Shown in pieces: positions 27,989-36,971 of a stretch of 64,000 bases of DNA. The translations under genes and the position numbers were made by a program. Position 1 is the stretch's first letter; every line of letters starts with the position of its first letter. The notes beneath the pieces were generated by a model, which saw nothing but the letters and a program-made list of their open reading frames with translations, ran no database searches and was not told the origin of the DNA. The stretch comes from Lachnoclostridium phytofermentans (lineage in GTDB: Bacteria; Bacillota; Clostridia; Lachnospirales; Lachnospiraceae): the NCBI RefSeq assembly GCF_000733755.1, contig NZ_JPOF01000003.1, positions 1,404,501 to 1,468,500 on the forward strand. The letters run 5' to 3'.

Positions 27989-28096
27989 ATAGATGATTGG
28001 AAGTAATAAGTCTTTATCAATCACTTTTTTCTCTGCTTATTTGCTATTTGCTCTAATTTATCTGTGAAATTACACCTAAGAGTACAAGGAGGATTT

Positions 28097-29110
28097 ATGA
28101 AAACTATCGCTCATGAATTAATAATACCAGAAGACCTAATCAATCGTAATTGCCATGCCAGCCATTGTCTCCCTTTATCTGACGGCAGTGTATTTGCTGT
28201 TTGGTTTGAAGGTACGAAAGAAGGAAATGATGATGTATGTATTTGGGGTGCAAAGCGTTCTGTCGATGGAACATGGTCTCAAAAGAAGCAATTAACAGAA
28301 GACAATCACCTGCCGCACTGGAATCCGGTTCTTTTGCAATCGACAAAAGACACAATTACTTTATATTATAAACAAGGGAAGCCAATCAGTAACTGGTATA
28401 CAATGTATATGACATCGATTGATAACGGTAACTCTTGGTCGAAACCAAAAGAACTAGTCCCAGGAGATATCGGAGGTCGTGGTCCAGTTCGTAACAAAGC
28501 CATTGTTTTGTCCAATGGCTGGATACTCGCTCCTTCCTCCAGCGAAAGCTCCATTTGGTCAATGTTTTCTGATCTTTCAAAAGACAATGGAATTACATGG
28601 ACCACCAGTAATAAAGTAAACATCTTTCATGATAGTGAAGTACCCCTTACCTGGTATGATAAACTACTGGATAATTCCTTAATACGAAAAAAACGAGGAG
28701 TCATACAACCTACTTTTTGGGAAAGTACTCCGGGTCATGTACACGCATTATTAAGAAGTAGTGAAGGAAAAATTTACTATGCCGAATCATTGAATTATGG
28801 TCAATCTTGGAATAGACCTCAAAAAACAATACTGCCGAATAATAATAGCGGTATTGATGCTGTTAAAACTCCAAATGGACATCTCTATTTAATCTATAAC
28901 CCGGTAGATAAAAATTGGGGGAAGCGTTATCCTATATCACTAGCTATTTCAAAAGATAACGGTTCTACATGGAATAAAATAATGGATTTAGAAAGTGGTA
29001 GTGGTAAGGATGAATTGTCTTATCCCTGTATACAATTCCAAGATAACCGTTTATATATCACTTATACTCATAACCGCACCAATATCTCATTCTGGATATT
29101 AACGATTTAA
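28097..29110 (+). CDS. Cytosolic Asp-box (BNR) beta-propeller protein, sialidase-like
   Basis: A 337-residue protein without a signal peptide. Several Asp-boxes mark the blades of a six-bladed propeller: SVDGTWS, SIDNGNSWS, SKDNGITWT, SLNYGQSWN and SKDNGSTWN. The N-terminal RNCHASHCLPLSDGSVFAVWFEG resembles the catalytic-Arg strand of the sialidase-like BNR_2 group. These proteins hydrolyse or eliminate acidic sugars, but many relatives are not true sialidases. The intracellular location and the following aldolase suggest it releases an acidic or modified sugar from an imported oligosaccharide. The ATG at 28097 has AAGGAGG 5 nt upstream. The substrate is not determinable from this sequence. 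Confidence 0.78.
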   Translation: MKTIAHELIIPEDLINRNCHASHCLPLSDGSVFAVWFEGTKEGNDDVCIWGAKRSVDGTWSQKKQLTEDNHLPHWNPVLLQSTKDTITLYYKQGKPISNWYTMYMTSIDNGNSWSKPKELVPGDIGGRGPVRNKAIVLSNGWILAPSSSESSIWSMFSDLSKDNGITWTTSNKVNIFHDSEVPLTWYDKLLDNSLIRKKRGVIQPTFWESTPGHVHALLRSSEGKIYYAESLNYGQSWNRPQKTILPNNNSGIDAVKTPNGHLYLIYNPVDKNWGKRYPISLAISKDNGSTWNKIMDLESGSGKDELSYPCIQFQDNRLYITYTHNRTNISFWILTI

Positions 29111-29239
29111 GAACACCGTTGATTCTACACGTGGTATTTGCAGCTTTTATAAAGTGCATCCAATACATTACATGCTTTATTTCTGTATCATAAGCGGATT
29201 ATCACACAAAATATGTCCCTGTTTCAATGATACAATAAA

Positions 29240-29520
29240 ATGAGATGTGAGGCTGGAAAAAGCCTCACAGAAATAGAGCAAACTATGATGGACACGTACC
29301 AGTTGAGCAACAATACGAAAATATATACAGAAAATTATGAGTGTATTCTCAAAAACATGATAAACGAGATGAGCTCCGTTGTGCTTACAGACAGCATTTC
29401 AGGAAGCTTTATCACCCAGATGATCCCCCATCACAGAGCAGGCATCGTAATGAGAATCTTGATACGTTGGCAAATGTTTTAGCTTCTATGGGGGGCATTC
29501 CGCAAACACCTAATTTTTAA
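29240..29520 (+). pseudogene. Remnant of a DUF305 (ferritin-like) protein gene
   Basis: The first frame (from 29240) encodes KNMINEMSSVVLTDSISGSFITQMIPHHRAGIVM, clearly the DUF305 core with its MIPHH metal-type motif (split here: SISGSFITQMIPHHRAGI). At about 29453 the frame breaks. Shifting by two bases restores the family-typical M-S-E-N-L, followed by DTLANVLASMGG and a TAA at 29518. The second MIPHH half of the normal protein is absent. This looks like a decayed gene with a 2-nt deletion and loss of its centre. It has no RBS of note and lies between the BNR and aldolase genes. Confidence 0.65.
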
Positions 29521-29541
29521 AAATGGAAGGAGACATATCGT

Positions 29542-30459
29542 ATGGAGGAAACTAATTTTCCAGGTGGCGTTTGGCCAGTAATGTTAGCCCCCTTTAATAA
29601 AAACGATGAGCTAGATTATGGAGCACTTGAAGAATTAATTGAGTGGTATATTTATAATGGAGCAGCCGGACTTTTTGCAGTATGCCAATCAACAGAAATG
29701 TTTCATATGAGTTTAGAAGAACGTGTAAATTATGCTAAATTTGTATACGAGAAAGCTTTAGGAAGAGTTCCAGTAATAGCTTCAGGACATATTTCTGATT
29801 CCTTTGATGATCAAATCAAAGAGATTAAAGCGATTGCTGCAACAGGAGTAGATGCCACTATACTTATCACCAATCGTTTAGCAAAGCAAGAAGAAAGTGA
29901 TGAGGTATGGCTTACTAACTTAGAGCGATTATTAAAAGAAATACCAAAGGATATAAAGCTTGGTTTCTATGAATGCCCTTATCCCTATAAGAGAGTATTA
30001 TCAAAAGAGCTGACAAAATATTGTGCTGATTCAGGTAGATTCTATTTCTTAAAAGATACTAGTTGTAACATAGAAAATATAAAATCAAAACTACAAGTAT
30101 GCAAAGGTACTAATCTTAAACTATACAATGCAAACACAGCAACGCTTCTTGAATCTTTAAAATTGGGAGCTGTTGGATATAGTGGGGTAATGGCAAATAT
30201 GCAATGCAGTCTTTATGCTAAGTTATGTAATAGTTATGTATCAAAAGAGGTGTTGAAGTTATCGGATGAACTTACAATTTGTGCATTGATTGAACGACAG
30301 CTATATCCTCCAAATGCAAAATATTATCTTCAATTAGAAGGATTGAATATTACTACGAATTGTCGTGTGAAAGATGAGAAAGAATTGACTGATACAAGTA
30401 AAAGTGAAGTTCAAATGTTAAGACGAATAACGGAACATATGAAAAAAGAGTATCTATAA
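29542..30459 (+). CDS. Dihydrodipicolinate synthase/N-acetylneuraminate lyase family aldolase
   Basis: A 305-residue (beta/alpha)8 Schiff-base aldolase. GGVWPVMLAPFNKNDELDYGAL is the family start. The GxxE substrate loop is altered: CQSTEMFHMSLEER keeps the T-E pair. YECPYPYKR carries the catalytic Tyr, and FLKDTSC has the Schiff-base Lys (near residue 172). DapA itself is unlikely because the gene sits in a sugar operon; a NanA-like or 2-keto-3-deoxy sugar acid aldolase fits better. GGAG lies 9 nt before the ATG. It ends the plus-strand sugar operon, with a terminator 100 nt downstream. The sugar acid it cleaves is unknown. Confidence 0.85.
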   Translation: MEETNFPGGVWPVMLAPFNKNDELDYGALEELIEWYIYNGAAGLFAVCQSTEMFHMSLEERVNYAKFVYEKALGRVPVIASGHISDSFDDQIKEIKAIAATGVDATILITNRLAKQEESDEVWLTNLERLLKEIPKDIKLGFYECPYPYKRVLSKELTKYCADSGRFYFLKDTSCNIENIKSKLQVCKGTNLKLYNANTATLLESLKLGAVGYSGVMANMQCSLYAKLCNSYVSKEVLKLSDELTICALIERQLYPPNAKYYLQLEGLNITTNCRVKDEKELTDTSKSEVQMLRRITEHMKKEYL

Positions 30460-30557
30460 AAGAACATTGTTTACATGCAGAGAAGGAATAGACCATAGTT
30501 AATCGTAATTACATACTCCTCCCTAAGTAAGCATATAACCTTACTTTCGCCTAAAAT

Positions 30558-30615
30558 AAAAAATCCTGATCCTATCGACCTTAACGTCTTTAGGTAAGGA
30601 TTTTTTATTTTTTTA
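30558..30615 (+). terminator. Terminator of the sugar operon
   Basis: Stem AAAAAATCCT (30558-30567) / AGGATTTTTT (30597-30606) enclosing an inner ACCT/AGGT pairing. It is followed by a long T-rich run to about 30620. Confidence 0.8.
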
Positions 30616-30807
30616 TTTTTCCTCTTGTATTTTTTCGATAAGTGTATATAATCAATATATACAATATATATATTATAGATATCAATCCATGTTTTGATTT
30701 TCGGAATATGGTGCAGATAACGCACCTTTATCAGATTAGATTAAGTTCTAATCGTATTATCGAATCAAAACTCATATTGAAGTAAGGAATACCATAGGAG
30801 AGGAAGC

Positions 30808-31182
30808 ATGAATATAAACATTAGTAATTCAAGTGGTCAGCCAATCTATGATCAAATTACTTCCCAGATAAAAAATCTCATCATCACCGGTGAATTAAAA
30901 GAAGGGGACGCCCTTCCTTCGATGAGACTTTTAGCAAAGGAATTAAGGATTAGTGTCATCACTACAAAACGCGCGTATGAAGAACTAGAAAGAGAGGGCT
31001 TTATCGTCTCCATGACTGGCAAAGGAAGTTTTGTTGCCAGCAAAAATATTGAATTTATCAAAGAGGAACAATTACGAAGTATGGAAGAACATCTTCAACA
31101 AGCAGTAGAGGCAGCCACTCTTGCCGGTGTTACTCTTCCAGAAATCATTGATTTATTAACCTATCTTTATAAAGGAGAATAG
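30808..31182 (+). CDS. GntR-family repressor, YtrA subfamily
   Basis: A 124-residue regulator: a winged-helix GntR DNA-binding domain (GQPIYDQITSQIKNLIITGEL, PSMRLLAKELRISVITTKRAYEEL, GFIVSMTGKGSFV) followed by a short helical C-terminus of about 45 residues rather than a full ligand domain. That is the YtrA subgroup, which typically controls an adjacent ABC transporter operon. It starts 25 nt after a purine-rich GGAGAGGAAGC. The ABC ATPase gene begins 2 nt after its stop, so the two are co-transcribed and this unit is probably autoregulated. Confidence 0.93.
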   Translation: MNINISNSSGQPIYDQITSQIKNLIITGELKEGDALPSMRLLAKELRISVITTKRAYEELEREGFIVSMTGKGSFVASKNIEFIKEEQLRSMEEHLQQAVEAATLAGVTLPEIIDLLTYLYKGE

Positions 31183-31184
31183 CT

Positions 31185-32030
31185 ATGGAATATGCGTTAG
31201 AACTAAACAATGTCACGAAAAAATATTCTGACTTTACACTAGACCATATCAACCTTAATCTTCCGACTGGCTCTATTTTAGGGTTTGTTGGAGAGAATGG
31301 TGCAGGGAAAAGTACAACCATAAAATTGATTTTAGATACGATGAAACGACAGGAAGGAAGCATTACCGTATTAGGCGAAGATAATCTTACTCTTTCTGCG
31401 AAAACAAAAGAAAATATTGGTGTTGTTTTTGATGACTGTTGTTTTCCGGAAGTTATGAACTTAAAAAATGTTAACCAAGCCATGAAGGGTATTTATAAAC
31501 AATGGGATTCTTCTCTCTTTTACCAATATGCAAAAAAATTTCGATTACCTGAGTCCAAAAGCATTAAGGAATATTCGAGGGGAATGCGCATGAAATTATC
31601 CATTGCCTGTGCTTTATCTCATCATGCAAAACTATTAATTCTTGATGAAGCTACCAGTGGATTAGATCCTGTAGTTCGAGATGAAATATTAGATGTTTTC
31701 TTAGAATTTATCCAGGATGAATCAAATTCTATCTTTATCTCTTCTCATATTATTAGCGATTTAGAGAAGATTTGTGATTATATCTGCCTGATCCATGATG
31801 GTCATATCTTATTTTCAGAACCAAAAGATGACTTATTAGAAACCTATGGAATCTTAAAATGTTCCGACTCTGACTTTACTCATGTACCAAAGGATGCTGT
31901 GATTGGGTATCGTAAAAATCAATTTGGCATTGAAGCTTTAGTTAAGAAACGTCTCGTGAGTAATCAATTTATCATAGATCCGGCTACTATTGAAGACATT
32001 ATGCTTTTCTACATTAAAGGAAAACATTAA
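31185..32030 (+). CDS. ABC exporter ATP-binding protein, BcrA/YtrB type
   Basis: A 281-residue ATPase with Walker A GENGAGKSTTIK (near residue 38), signature YSRGMRMKLSIA, Walker B LLILDEATSGLDP and the switch His in FISSHIISD. The C-terminal about 70 residues are the accessory region common in BcrA-type exporters. It pairs with the permease gene about 130 nt downstream. Such GntR-controlled exporters respond to cell-wall-active peptides or membrane stress in other Firmicutes; the substrate here is unknown. An AAAGGAGA RBS lies in the end of the regulator gene. Confidence 0.93.
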   Translation: MEYALELNNVTKKYSDFTLDHINLNLPTGSILGFVGENGAGKSTTIKLILDTMKRQEGSITVLGEDNLTLSAKTKENIGVVFDDCCFPEVMNLKNVNQAMKGIYKQWDSSLFYQYAKKFRLPESKSIKEYSRGMRMKLSIACALSHHAKLLILDEATSGLDPVVRDEILDVFLEFIQDESNSIFISSHIISDLEKICDYICLIHDGHILFSEPKDDLLETYGILKCSDSDFTHVPKDAVIGYRKNQFGIEALVKKRLVSNQFIIDPATIEDIMLFYIKGKH

Positions 32031-32161
32031 TTCTCCTTGAAAACGAAAGCCTATACTGTTTCAGAAAATAGTATCGTTAGAATAAGTCGTTGACATACCA
32101 AAATAGAGGTTCTATAAGCCTCTTTGAATATACGCGTCTTAGCACGCAGATGGGAGTTTAT

Positions 32162-32776
32162 ATGATTGGATTAATTAAAAAAGACCTTTTTACATTAAAA
32201 AAGCAAATAATGTTCATCATCTCTTTCCTTGCATTCTACGGAATATTATGTTTTGCAGAACCAAATAATTACAGCATGTTTGCTTATATGATAACACTAT
32301 TTAGTATCTTTATCCCGATGACTGCTCTTGGTTATGATGACCGTTCGGAGTGGAATAAATACGCAATTACAATGCCTATTACAAGAAAACAGTTAGTGTA
32401 CAGTAAGTACCTTTTAAGCATTCTAGGAATTTGTCTATCTGGAGTTATGTGTATTATTCTCTCTCTACTTCTTCATAAGGCTATTACCACTGAGAGTCTT
32501 ATTATCATTGCTAGTTCCTTATCTATTGGTACACTTTTTATGTCAATCAACATTCCTATTAACTTTAAGTTTGGCGTTGAGAAAAGCAGATTTATTATTC
32601 TTGGACTTTTTGGACTTCCAACCGTGTTGCTTGTCATTCTTAGTAAGGCAAACATTCCTCTTCCTAGTGAAGATTTTTTTATAAAGCTATTACGTTTTCT
32701 ACCATTTCTAGCAGTCGCTGTATTAATTATATCTCTCTTAGTAAGCGTAGCTATTGTAGAAAAGAAGGAATATTAG
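32162..32776 (+). CDS. ABC-2-type exporter permease
   Basis: A 204-residue integral membrane protein with about six hydrophobic segments, starting MIGLIKKDLFTLKKQIMFII, a typical ABC2-type opening. WNKYAITMPITRKQLVYSKYL is the conserved cytoplasmic loop that contacts the ATPase. I start at the ATG at 32162 (GGGAG 6 nt upstream) because the longer frame adds a polar stretch with no RBS. It is the membrane partner of the preceding ATPase and is followed by a terminator. Confidence 0.88.
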   Translation: MIGLIKKDLFTLKKQIMFIISFLAFYGILCFAEPNNYSMFAYMITLFSIFIPMTALGYDDRSEWNKYAITMPITRKQLVYSKYLLSILGICLSGVMCIILSLLLHKAITTESLIIIASSLSIGTLFMSINIPINFKFGVEKSRFIILGLFGLPTVLLVILSKANIPLPSEDFFIKLLRFLPFLAVAVLIISLLVSVAIVEKKEY

Positions 32777-32833
32777 AACATATTGTAAATAATTACAGAA
32801 AACGAATATTCACAAACTTTTCCTTGTCATTAC

Positions 32834-32900
32834 AAAAAGGCGGATCATTGGAATATCCTTAAGTATATACCTGGATTTTCCAATAATCCGTTTTTCTTTT
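32834..32900 (+). terminator. Terminator of the GntR-ABC unit
   Basis: A long imperfect hairpin: AAAAAGGCGGATCATTGGAA (from 32834) against TTCCAATAATCCGTTTTT (ending about 32895), with T-rich tail TTTTTCTTTT. Confidence 0.8.
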
Positions 32901-33017
32901 ATCAAGTACTATGTTACGTAAGAAACATACCTGCAATCCTTCATCTGGTCATTTCCCTTTTCTTCCATCTGGAATTATGGTAAAATATAAGGAATAAAGT
33001 TTTGAAGGGAGGCTACT

Positions 33018-34622
33018 ATGAATAAATTACACGGTGGAATATCTGCTTCCGAGGGAATAACTATAGGACAAGCATATGTTGTTATAAGAAAATCATTTCC
33101 CATACCAAACTATCTCCTATCAGAGAATCAAATTTCCTCTGAATATCAAAGATACTTAACGGCGGTAGAAGTAGTATCAAATGAATTACTAACTTTGCAT
33201 GACAGTACCTCTATTCTTGCTGCTCAGGCAGAGCTTGTCCGTGATGAATCAATCATGGAGCATGTTAAACTTGCAATAAACCAAAAAAGAAAAAATGTAG
33301 AACTTGCCGTCTATGAAAGCTATCAGGATTATCTCACTCTCTTTGAACAATCGGACGATCCTTATCTAAAAGAGCGTGCAACTGATATTATAGAAGTCAG
33401 AGACCTCCTTCTCTTACATTTACAAGGAGCTTCAGAAAAGCTCTTTCACAATTTAATAAAACCATCTATTATCATAGCAGAGGACTTATCCCCCTCGGAC
33501 ATATTAGCGATTCCTTCTAATATGATCAAGGGACTTATCCTAGGACAAGGAAGTAGTAATAGCCATATTGCTTTGATAGCCAAAAGCTTAGAAATTCCTG
33601 CAATCGTAGCAGCAAAAGAGCTCCTCCCACAAATAATCAATGGAGAAGAGCTTATTTTAGATGCCTATGAGGCAGTTATTATACTGAAACCTACTTCAGA
33701 TCAAATAGAGGAATATCAGTCTAAATTAAAGGAATTTTTAACATTAAAACAAGAAGAAGCTAAACTCACCTTATTACCAGTAGTCACGTTAAGTCAAAAA
33801 CCTATTAAATTATCAGGAAATGCAATGAATTTAGAAGAAGTCGCAAGGTTTCAGAAAATTGGATGTGAGAATATTGGCTTATTCCGCAGCGAGTTTCTCT
33901 ATCTAAATCGCAGTAACTTACCTTCCGAGCAGGAACAATATCAAGCTTATAAGGAGCTTTTATTACTTGCTGATGGCGAAGTTACAATACGTACCTTAGA
34001 TATCGGAGGAGATAAAACTCTTCCTTACTATCCACTGGGAGCAGAAAACAATCCATTTTTAGGGTATCGAGGAATCCGAATCTACTTAGATCGTGAAGAA
34101 CTGTGGAAACCTCAATTACGCGCCTTATTAAAAGCCAGTATTCATGGCAATTTAAGAATTCTCTTTCCAATGATAACAGAGGTGTCTGAGCTCATTCAAA
34201 TGCAACAATTACTGACAATATGTAAGGAAGAACTAGGTCAAGAGGGAATCTCCTTCCGAACTAACATACCAATTGGGATTATGATAGAAACTCCGGCCGC
34301 CATATTAGATGCCGCCGTTTTAGCAAAGCACTGTGACTTTTTTAGCATCGGAACCAACGATTTGACACAGTATCTTTTTGCTATTGATAGAACTAATCCT
34401 ATGGTTAGTAACCGTTATGAGCTCTTACCGAATGCTTTACTATCTGCCTTAACCATGACTTTAAGAGCAGCAAAAGAAAATCATATCCCAGTAAGTATCT
34501 GTGGTGAACTTGCAGGAAATGTTGCTGCCATAGATACACTCTTAACTCTTGGATTTGATGAATTTAGTGTTGCTATTACTCGGTATAATCCGATCAAGCG
34601 TTGTATTCGAAATTACCCATGA
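33018..34622 (+). CDS. ptsI: PTS enzyme I-like phosphoenolpyruvate-protein phosphotransferase, short form
   Basis: A 534-residue enzyme I that takes phosphate from PEP and passes it to HPr. The start GGISASEGITIGQAYV is the EI N-terminus. The phosphorylated His is at about residue 183 in GQGSSNSHIALIAKSLEIPA (usual form TSHTAI). The PEP-binding barrel has GLFRSEFLYLNR, RTLDIGGDKTLPYY, FPMITE, FFSIGTNDLTQY and SICGELAGN with the active-site Cys. The protein stops right after IKRCIRNYP, about 35-40 residues short of usual EI, so the last C-terminal helices are missing. No HPr gene is adjacent. It could be the main EI or a paralogue. Confidence 0.88.
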   Translation: MNKLHGGISASEGITIGQAYVVIRKSFPIPNYLLSENQISSEYQRYLTAVEVVSNELLTLHDSTSILAAQAELVRDESIMEHVKLAINQKRKNVELAVYESYQDYLTLFEQSDDPYLKERATDIIEVRDLLLLHLQGASEKLFHNLIKPSIIIAEDLSPSDILAIPSNMIKGLILGQGSSNSHIALIAKSLEIPAIVAAKELLPQIINGEELILDAYEAVIILKPTSDQIEEYQSKLKEFLTLKQEEAKLTLLPVVTLSQKPIKLSGNAMNLEEVARFQKIGCENIGLFRSEFLYLNRSNLPSEQEQYQAYKELLLLADGEVTIRTLDIGGDKTLPYYPLGAENNPFLGYRGIRIYLDREELWKPQLRALLKASIHGNLRILFPMITEVSELIQMQQLLTICKEELGQEGISFRTNIPIGIMIETPAAILDAAVLAKHCDFFSIGTNDLTQYLFAIDRTNPMVSNRYELLPNALLSALTMTLRAAKENHIPVSICGELAGNVAAIDTLLTLGFDEFSVAITRYNPIKRCIRNYP

Positions 34623-34714
34623 TAAAATTAAACTTTACTAAGACGGATCTTTCTTAAATACCTAGAACTAACCCTGATGACTTTCCTATAACAAGGCAAC
34701 CCCAATTTGTTACT

Positions 34715-35245
34715 TCATAATTTCATGAATCCCATGAACAAAGTACTGATGATAACTCCAGCTATCGTTGCTACTAGGGCTCCCGCTAATGTATACCTTG
34801 TTTTTTTCACACCAGCAGTCATATAATACACCGCCATTGTATAAAAGATTGTTTCCGTGCAGCTCATAATAATACTACTTAATCTACCAATATAAGAATC
34901 TGGACCGAACTCTTTGAATAAGTCCAATAATAAACTTGTTGCTGCAGAAGAAGAAAACATTTTAATAATTACTAGTGGAACGATCTCAGATGGAAACTGA
35001 AATATGGAAGTGATCCCTTCAAGAGAATTAGAAATCAGTAACAACACACCAGACGCCCTTAAAATTCCAATAGCAACCATTAATCCAATCAGTGTTGGCA
35101 TAATACCAAGCACCACTTGAAATCCTTCTTTCGCCCCTTTTATAAAATCATCATATACCGGTCTTTTCATAAGAATCCCCATACCGATGATATAAAAGAA
35201 TAGTAGTGGTATTATATAATCCGATAAGTAGACTACAAACTTCAT
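34715..35245 (-). CDS. spmB: Spore maturation protein B
   Basis: A 176-residue membrane protein with about five membrane segments. It carries the nucleoside-recognition/gate domain (FIKGAKEGFQVVLGIMPTLIGLMVAIGILRASG) and AATSLLLDLFKEFGPDSYIGR, typical of SpmB. SpmA and SpmB are needed for full dehydration of the spore core and heat resistance in Bacillus and Clostridium. It lies directly downstream of spmA, 88 nt apart. It supports an endospore-forming host. Confidence 0.95.
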   Translation of the reverse strand: MKFVVYLSDYIIPLLFFYIIGMGILMKRPVYDDFIKGAKEGFQVVLGIMPTLIGLMVAIGILRASGVLLLISNSLEGITSIFQFPSEIVPLVIIKMFSSSAATSLLLDLFKEFGPDSYIGRLSSIIMSCTETIFYTMAVYYMTAGVKKTRYTLAGALVATIAGVIISTLFMGFMKL

Positions 35246-35333
35246 GGTGCTTCTCCTCCATCTCTATTTTACGTTTCATAAATTTATGAGCATGATAAGG
35301 TAAAAACTTCTGATTTGTTTTCACAGATTTTAA

Positions 35334-35918
35334 TTACGATTTCTTGGACAATTTTCTTGCAATAATAGAAAAAGCAACCCCAACTAACGTAGAACAAAGA
35401 GTAACAAGTATACTGACACCTAAGATGTCCGATGGATTAGCCGCACCATACTGACTACGGTATGCGATTATATTAACGGGAATCAGCTGAAGAGAAGATA
35501 TATTAATAATAAGAAAGGTACACATATCACAGCTTGCAATCTTTGAGTTTTTATTTAGGGTAGCTAATTCTTTCATTGCTTTTAGACCTACTGGTGTGGC
35601 CGCCCATCCAAGGCCTAAGATGTTGGCAATCATATTCGATGCTATGTATTCATTTACAATATGTTCCTTCGGTATATCTGGAAATAACACTTTCAGTAAT
35701 GGCCTAAGTTTCCTTGTTAATTGATCCATAAGCCCAATACCCCTAGCTACCTCCATAAGGCCCATCCATAGAGACATCACTCCAAGCATGGTAATACATA
35801 GAGTCACAGCCTCCTTAGCGGACGATATGGTAGTTGTACTGATATCACCCATCTTTCCTGTAAATGCACCATATACAATGCCAATAATAATCATGAATGC
35901 CCATAGATAATTTATCAT
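35334..35918 (-). CDS. spmA: Spore maturation protein A
   Basis: A 194-residue membrane protein of the same gate family: ISSAKEAVTLCITMLGVMSLWMGLMEVARGIG, ASNMIANILGLGWAATPVGLKAMKEL and SCDMCTFLIINISSLQLIP. It is the partner of SpmB in spore core dehydration, acting in the forespore membrane. It is the first gene of the spmAB pair. I see no clear sigma-G or sigma-E promoter by eye. Confidence 0.95.
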   Translation of the reverse strand: MINYLWAFMIIIGIVYGAFTGKMGDISTTTISSAKEAVTLCITMLGVMSLWMGLMEVARGIGLMDQLTRKLRPLLKVLFPDIPKEHIVNEYIASNMIANILGLGWAATPVGLKAMKELATLNKNSKIASCDMCTFLIINISSLQLIPVNIIAYRSQYGAANPSDILGVSILVTLCSTLVGVAFSIIARKLSKKS

Positions 35919-36194
35919 CGTACAAAACCAATCGTTTTTTTAATCATATGAGATAATCCATGAATCTATTCTTCTTACTAATTGGTATTATTCCGTATCT
36001 GATTCCCTAATATTAGGATAACTTTATTAGTACTCATGCTATTTACAAGTGTTAAGATACCTGTTATTATTACTATCACAATTAATAAAATAACTTTGAT
36101 ATTACACGATATAAATTTTAATTATATCTTCTCTAATTTTCGGATAACAAGAAGTAAATCACTGTTAATTTTTTCATAGCTCGTTCTATTATAC
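35919..36194. other. AT-rich intergenic region upstream of spmA
   Basis: No coding frame, tRNA or clear hairpin. It must hold the spmA promoter on the minus strand; I cannot place it with confidence. Confidence 0.4.
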
Positions 36195-36208
36195 TGAAAA
36201 CGCTTACA
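36195..36208. promoter_or_regulatory. Candidate CcpA catabolite-responsive element
   Basis: TGAAAACGCTTACA matches the Gram-positive cre consensus TGWNANCGNTNWCA at every position. It lies between the divergent spmA and abrB genes, about 200 nt upstream of the abrB promoter. Confidence 0.5.
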
Positions 36209-36316
36209 ATCAAGATTAAAAATAACTAATTCATCAAAATAATTTATATAGCTACTTATTTTCAGAAAATTCGCCATATTTTTACAATTTCTCTTTTTAA
36301 CAAGTAAATTACAGGT

Positions 36317-36330
36317 TGAAAACGCTAATT
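36317..36330. promoter_or_regulatory. Second, weaker cre-like site
   Basis: TGAAAACGCTAATT repeats the first 10 bases of the site 122 nt upstream but lacks the final CA of the consensus. Confidence 0.3.
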
Positions 36331-36408
36331 TTGACGAAACTATACCCTTATATTACATTTTGTGAACATGTATCTTAAAAAAATGCTAGAATGTAACATT
36401 TTTTTGAA

Positions 36409-36436
36409 TTGACTTAGCCTGTATTTATATGATAAT
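36409..36436 (+). promoter_or_regulatory. Probable abrB promoter
   Basis: TTGACT (36409-36414), a 16-nt spacer and GATAAT (36431-36436), about 75 nt before the ATG in a very AT-rich leader. A second TTGACA at about 36469 has no matching -10. Confidence 0.5.
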
Positions 36437-36511
36437 TTATAGTAAGTAATTCAAAATAATTACAGAATTTGACATTTTATATGTTTGTTTGACATTGAAA
36501 GGAGTACTATA

Positions 36512-36769
36512 ATGAAAAGTACAGGTATCGTTAGAAAGCTTGACGAGTTAGGCCGTATCACTCTACCTATCGAATTAAGAAGAACACTTGGTGTTAGCGA
36601 AAGAGATCCATTAGAAATCTTCGTAGATGAAGGAAAGATTATTCTTCAAAAATATGAGCCAGCAGATATCTTCAGTGGAAGTAAAGATGATTTAGTAGAT
36701 TATTGCGGTAAGAAAGTTGCTAAGAGCTCTATTATGGAACTTGCAAAACTTGCAGGCATTATTGAATAA
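36512..36769 (+). CDS. abrB: AbrB/SpoVT-family transition-state regulator
   Basis: An 85-residue DNA-binding protein: the N-terminal swapped-hairpin domain MKSTGIVRKLDELGRITLPIELRR is diagnostic of AbrB/SpoVT. The C-terminal part (DIFSGSKDDLVDYCGKKVAKSSIMELAKLAGI) is a short dimerisation region. AbrB represses post-exponential genes in Bacillus. It stands at the rsmI end of the conserved yaaO-rsmI block, as in Bacillus. I start at the ATG at 36512 with AAAGGAG 8 nt upstream. A strong terminator follows about 200 nt later. Confidence 0.93.
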   Translation: MKSTGIVRKLDELGRITLPIELRRTLGVSERDPLEIFVDEGKIILQKYEPADIFSGSKDDLVDYCGKKVAKSSIMELAKLAGIIE

Positions 36770-36971
36770 TTCATTTTTAATTTGGTATAACCTAACGTAG
36801 GGAAAGAGTTCTACATAATACAGTATTAAAATACTGTTCTTGACTCTGAAAAATTGTTTGATAGAAGTAGTTCTTCTTCTATCTTTACTGGTAAATTAAC
36901 CAAGTGAATTGTTGTTTCTAGTGTGATTTAACATCATACAAACATAGATACAAACATCTACTTTGGCGGTC

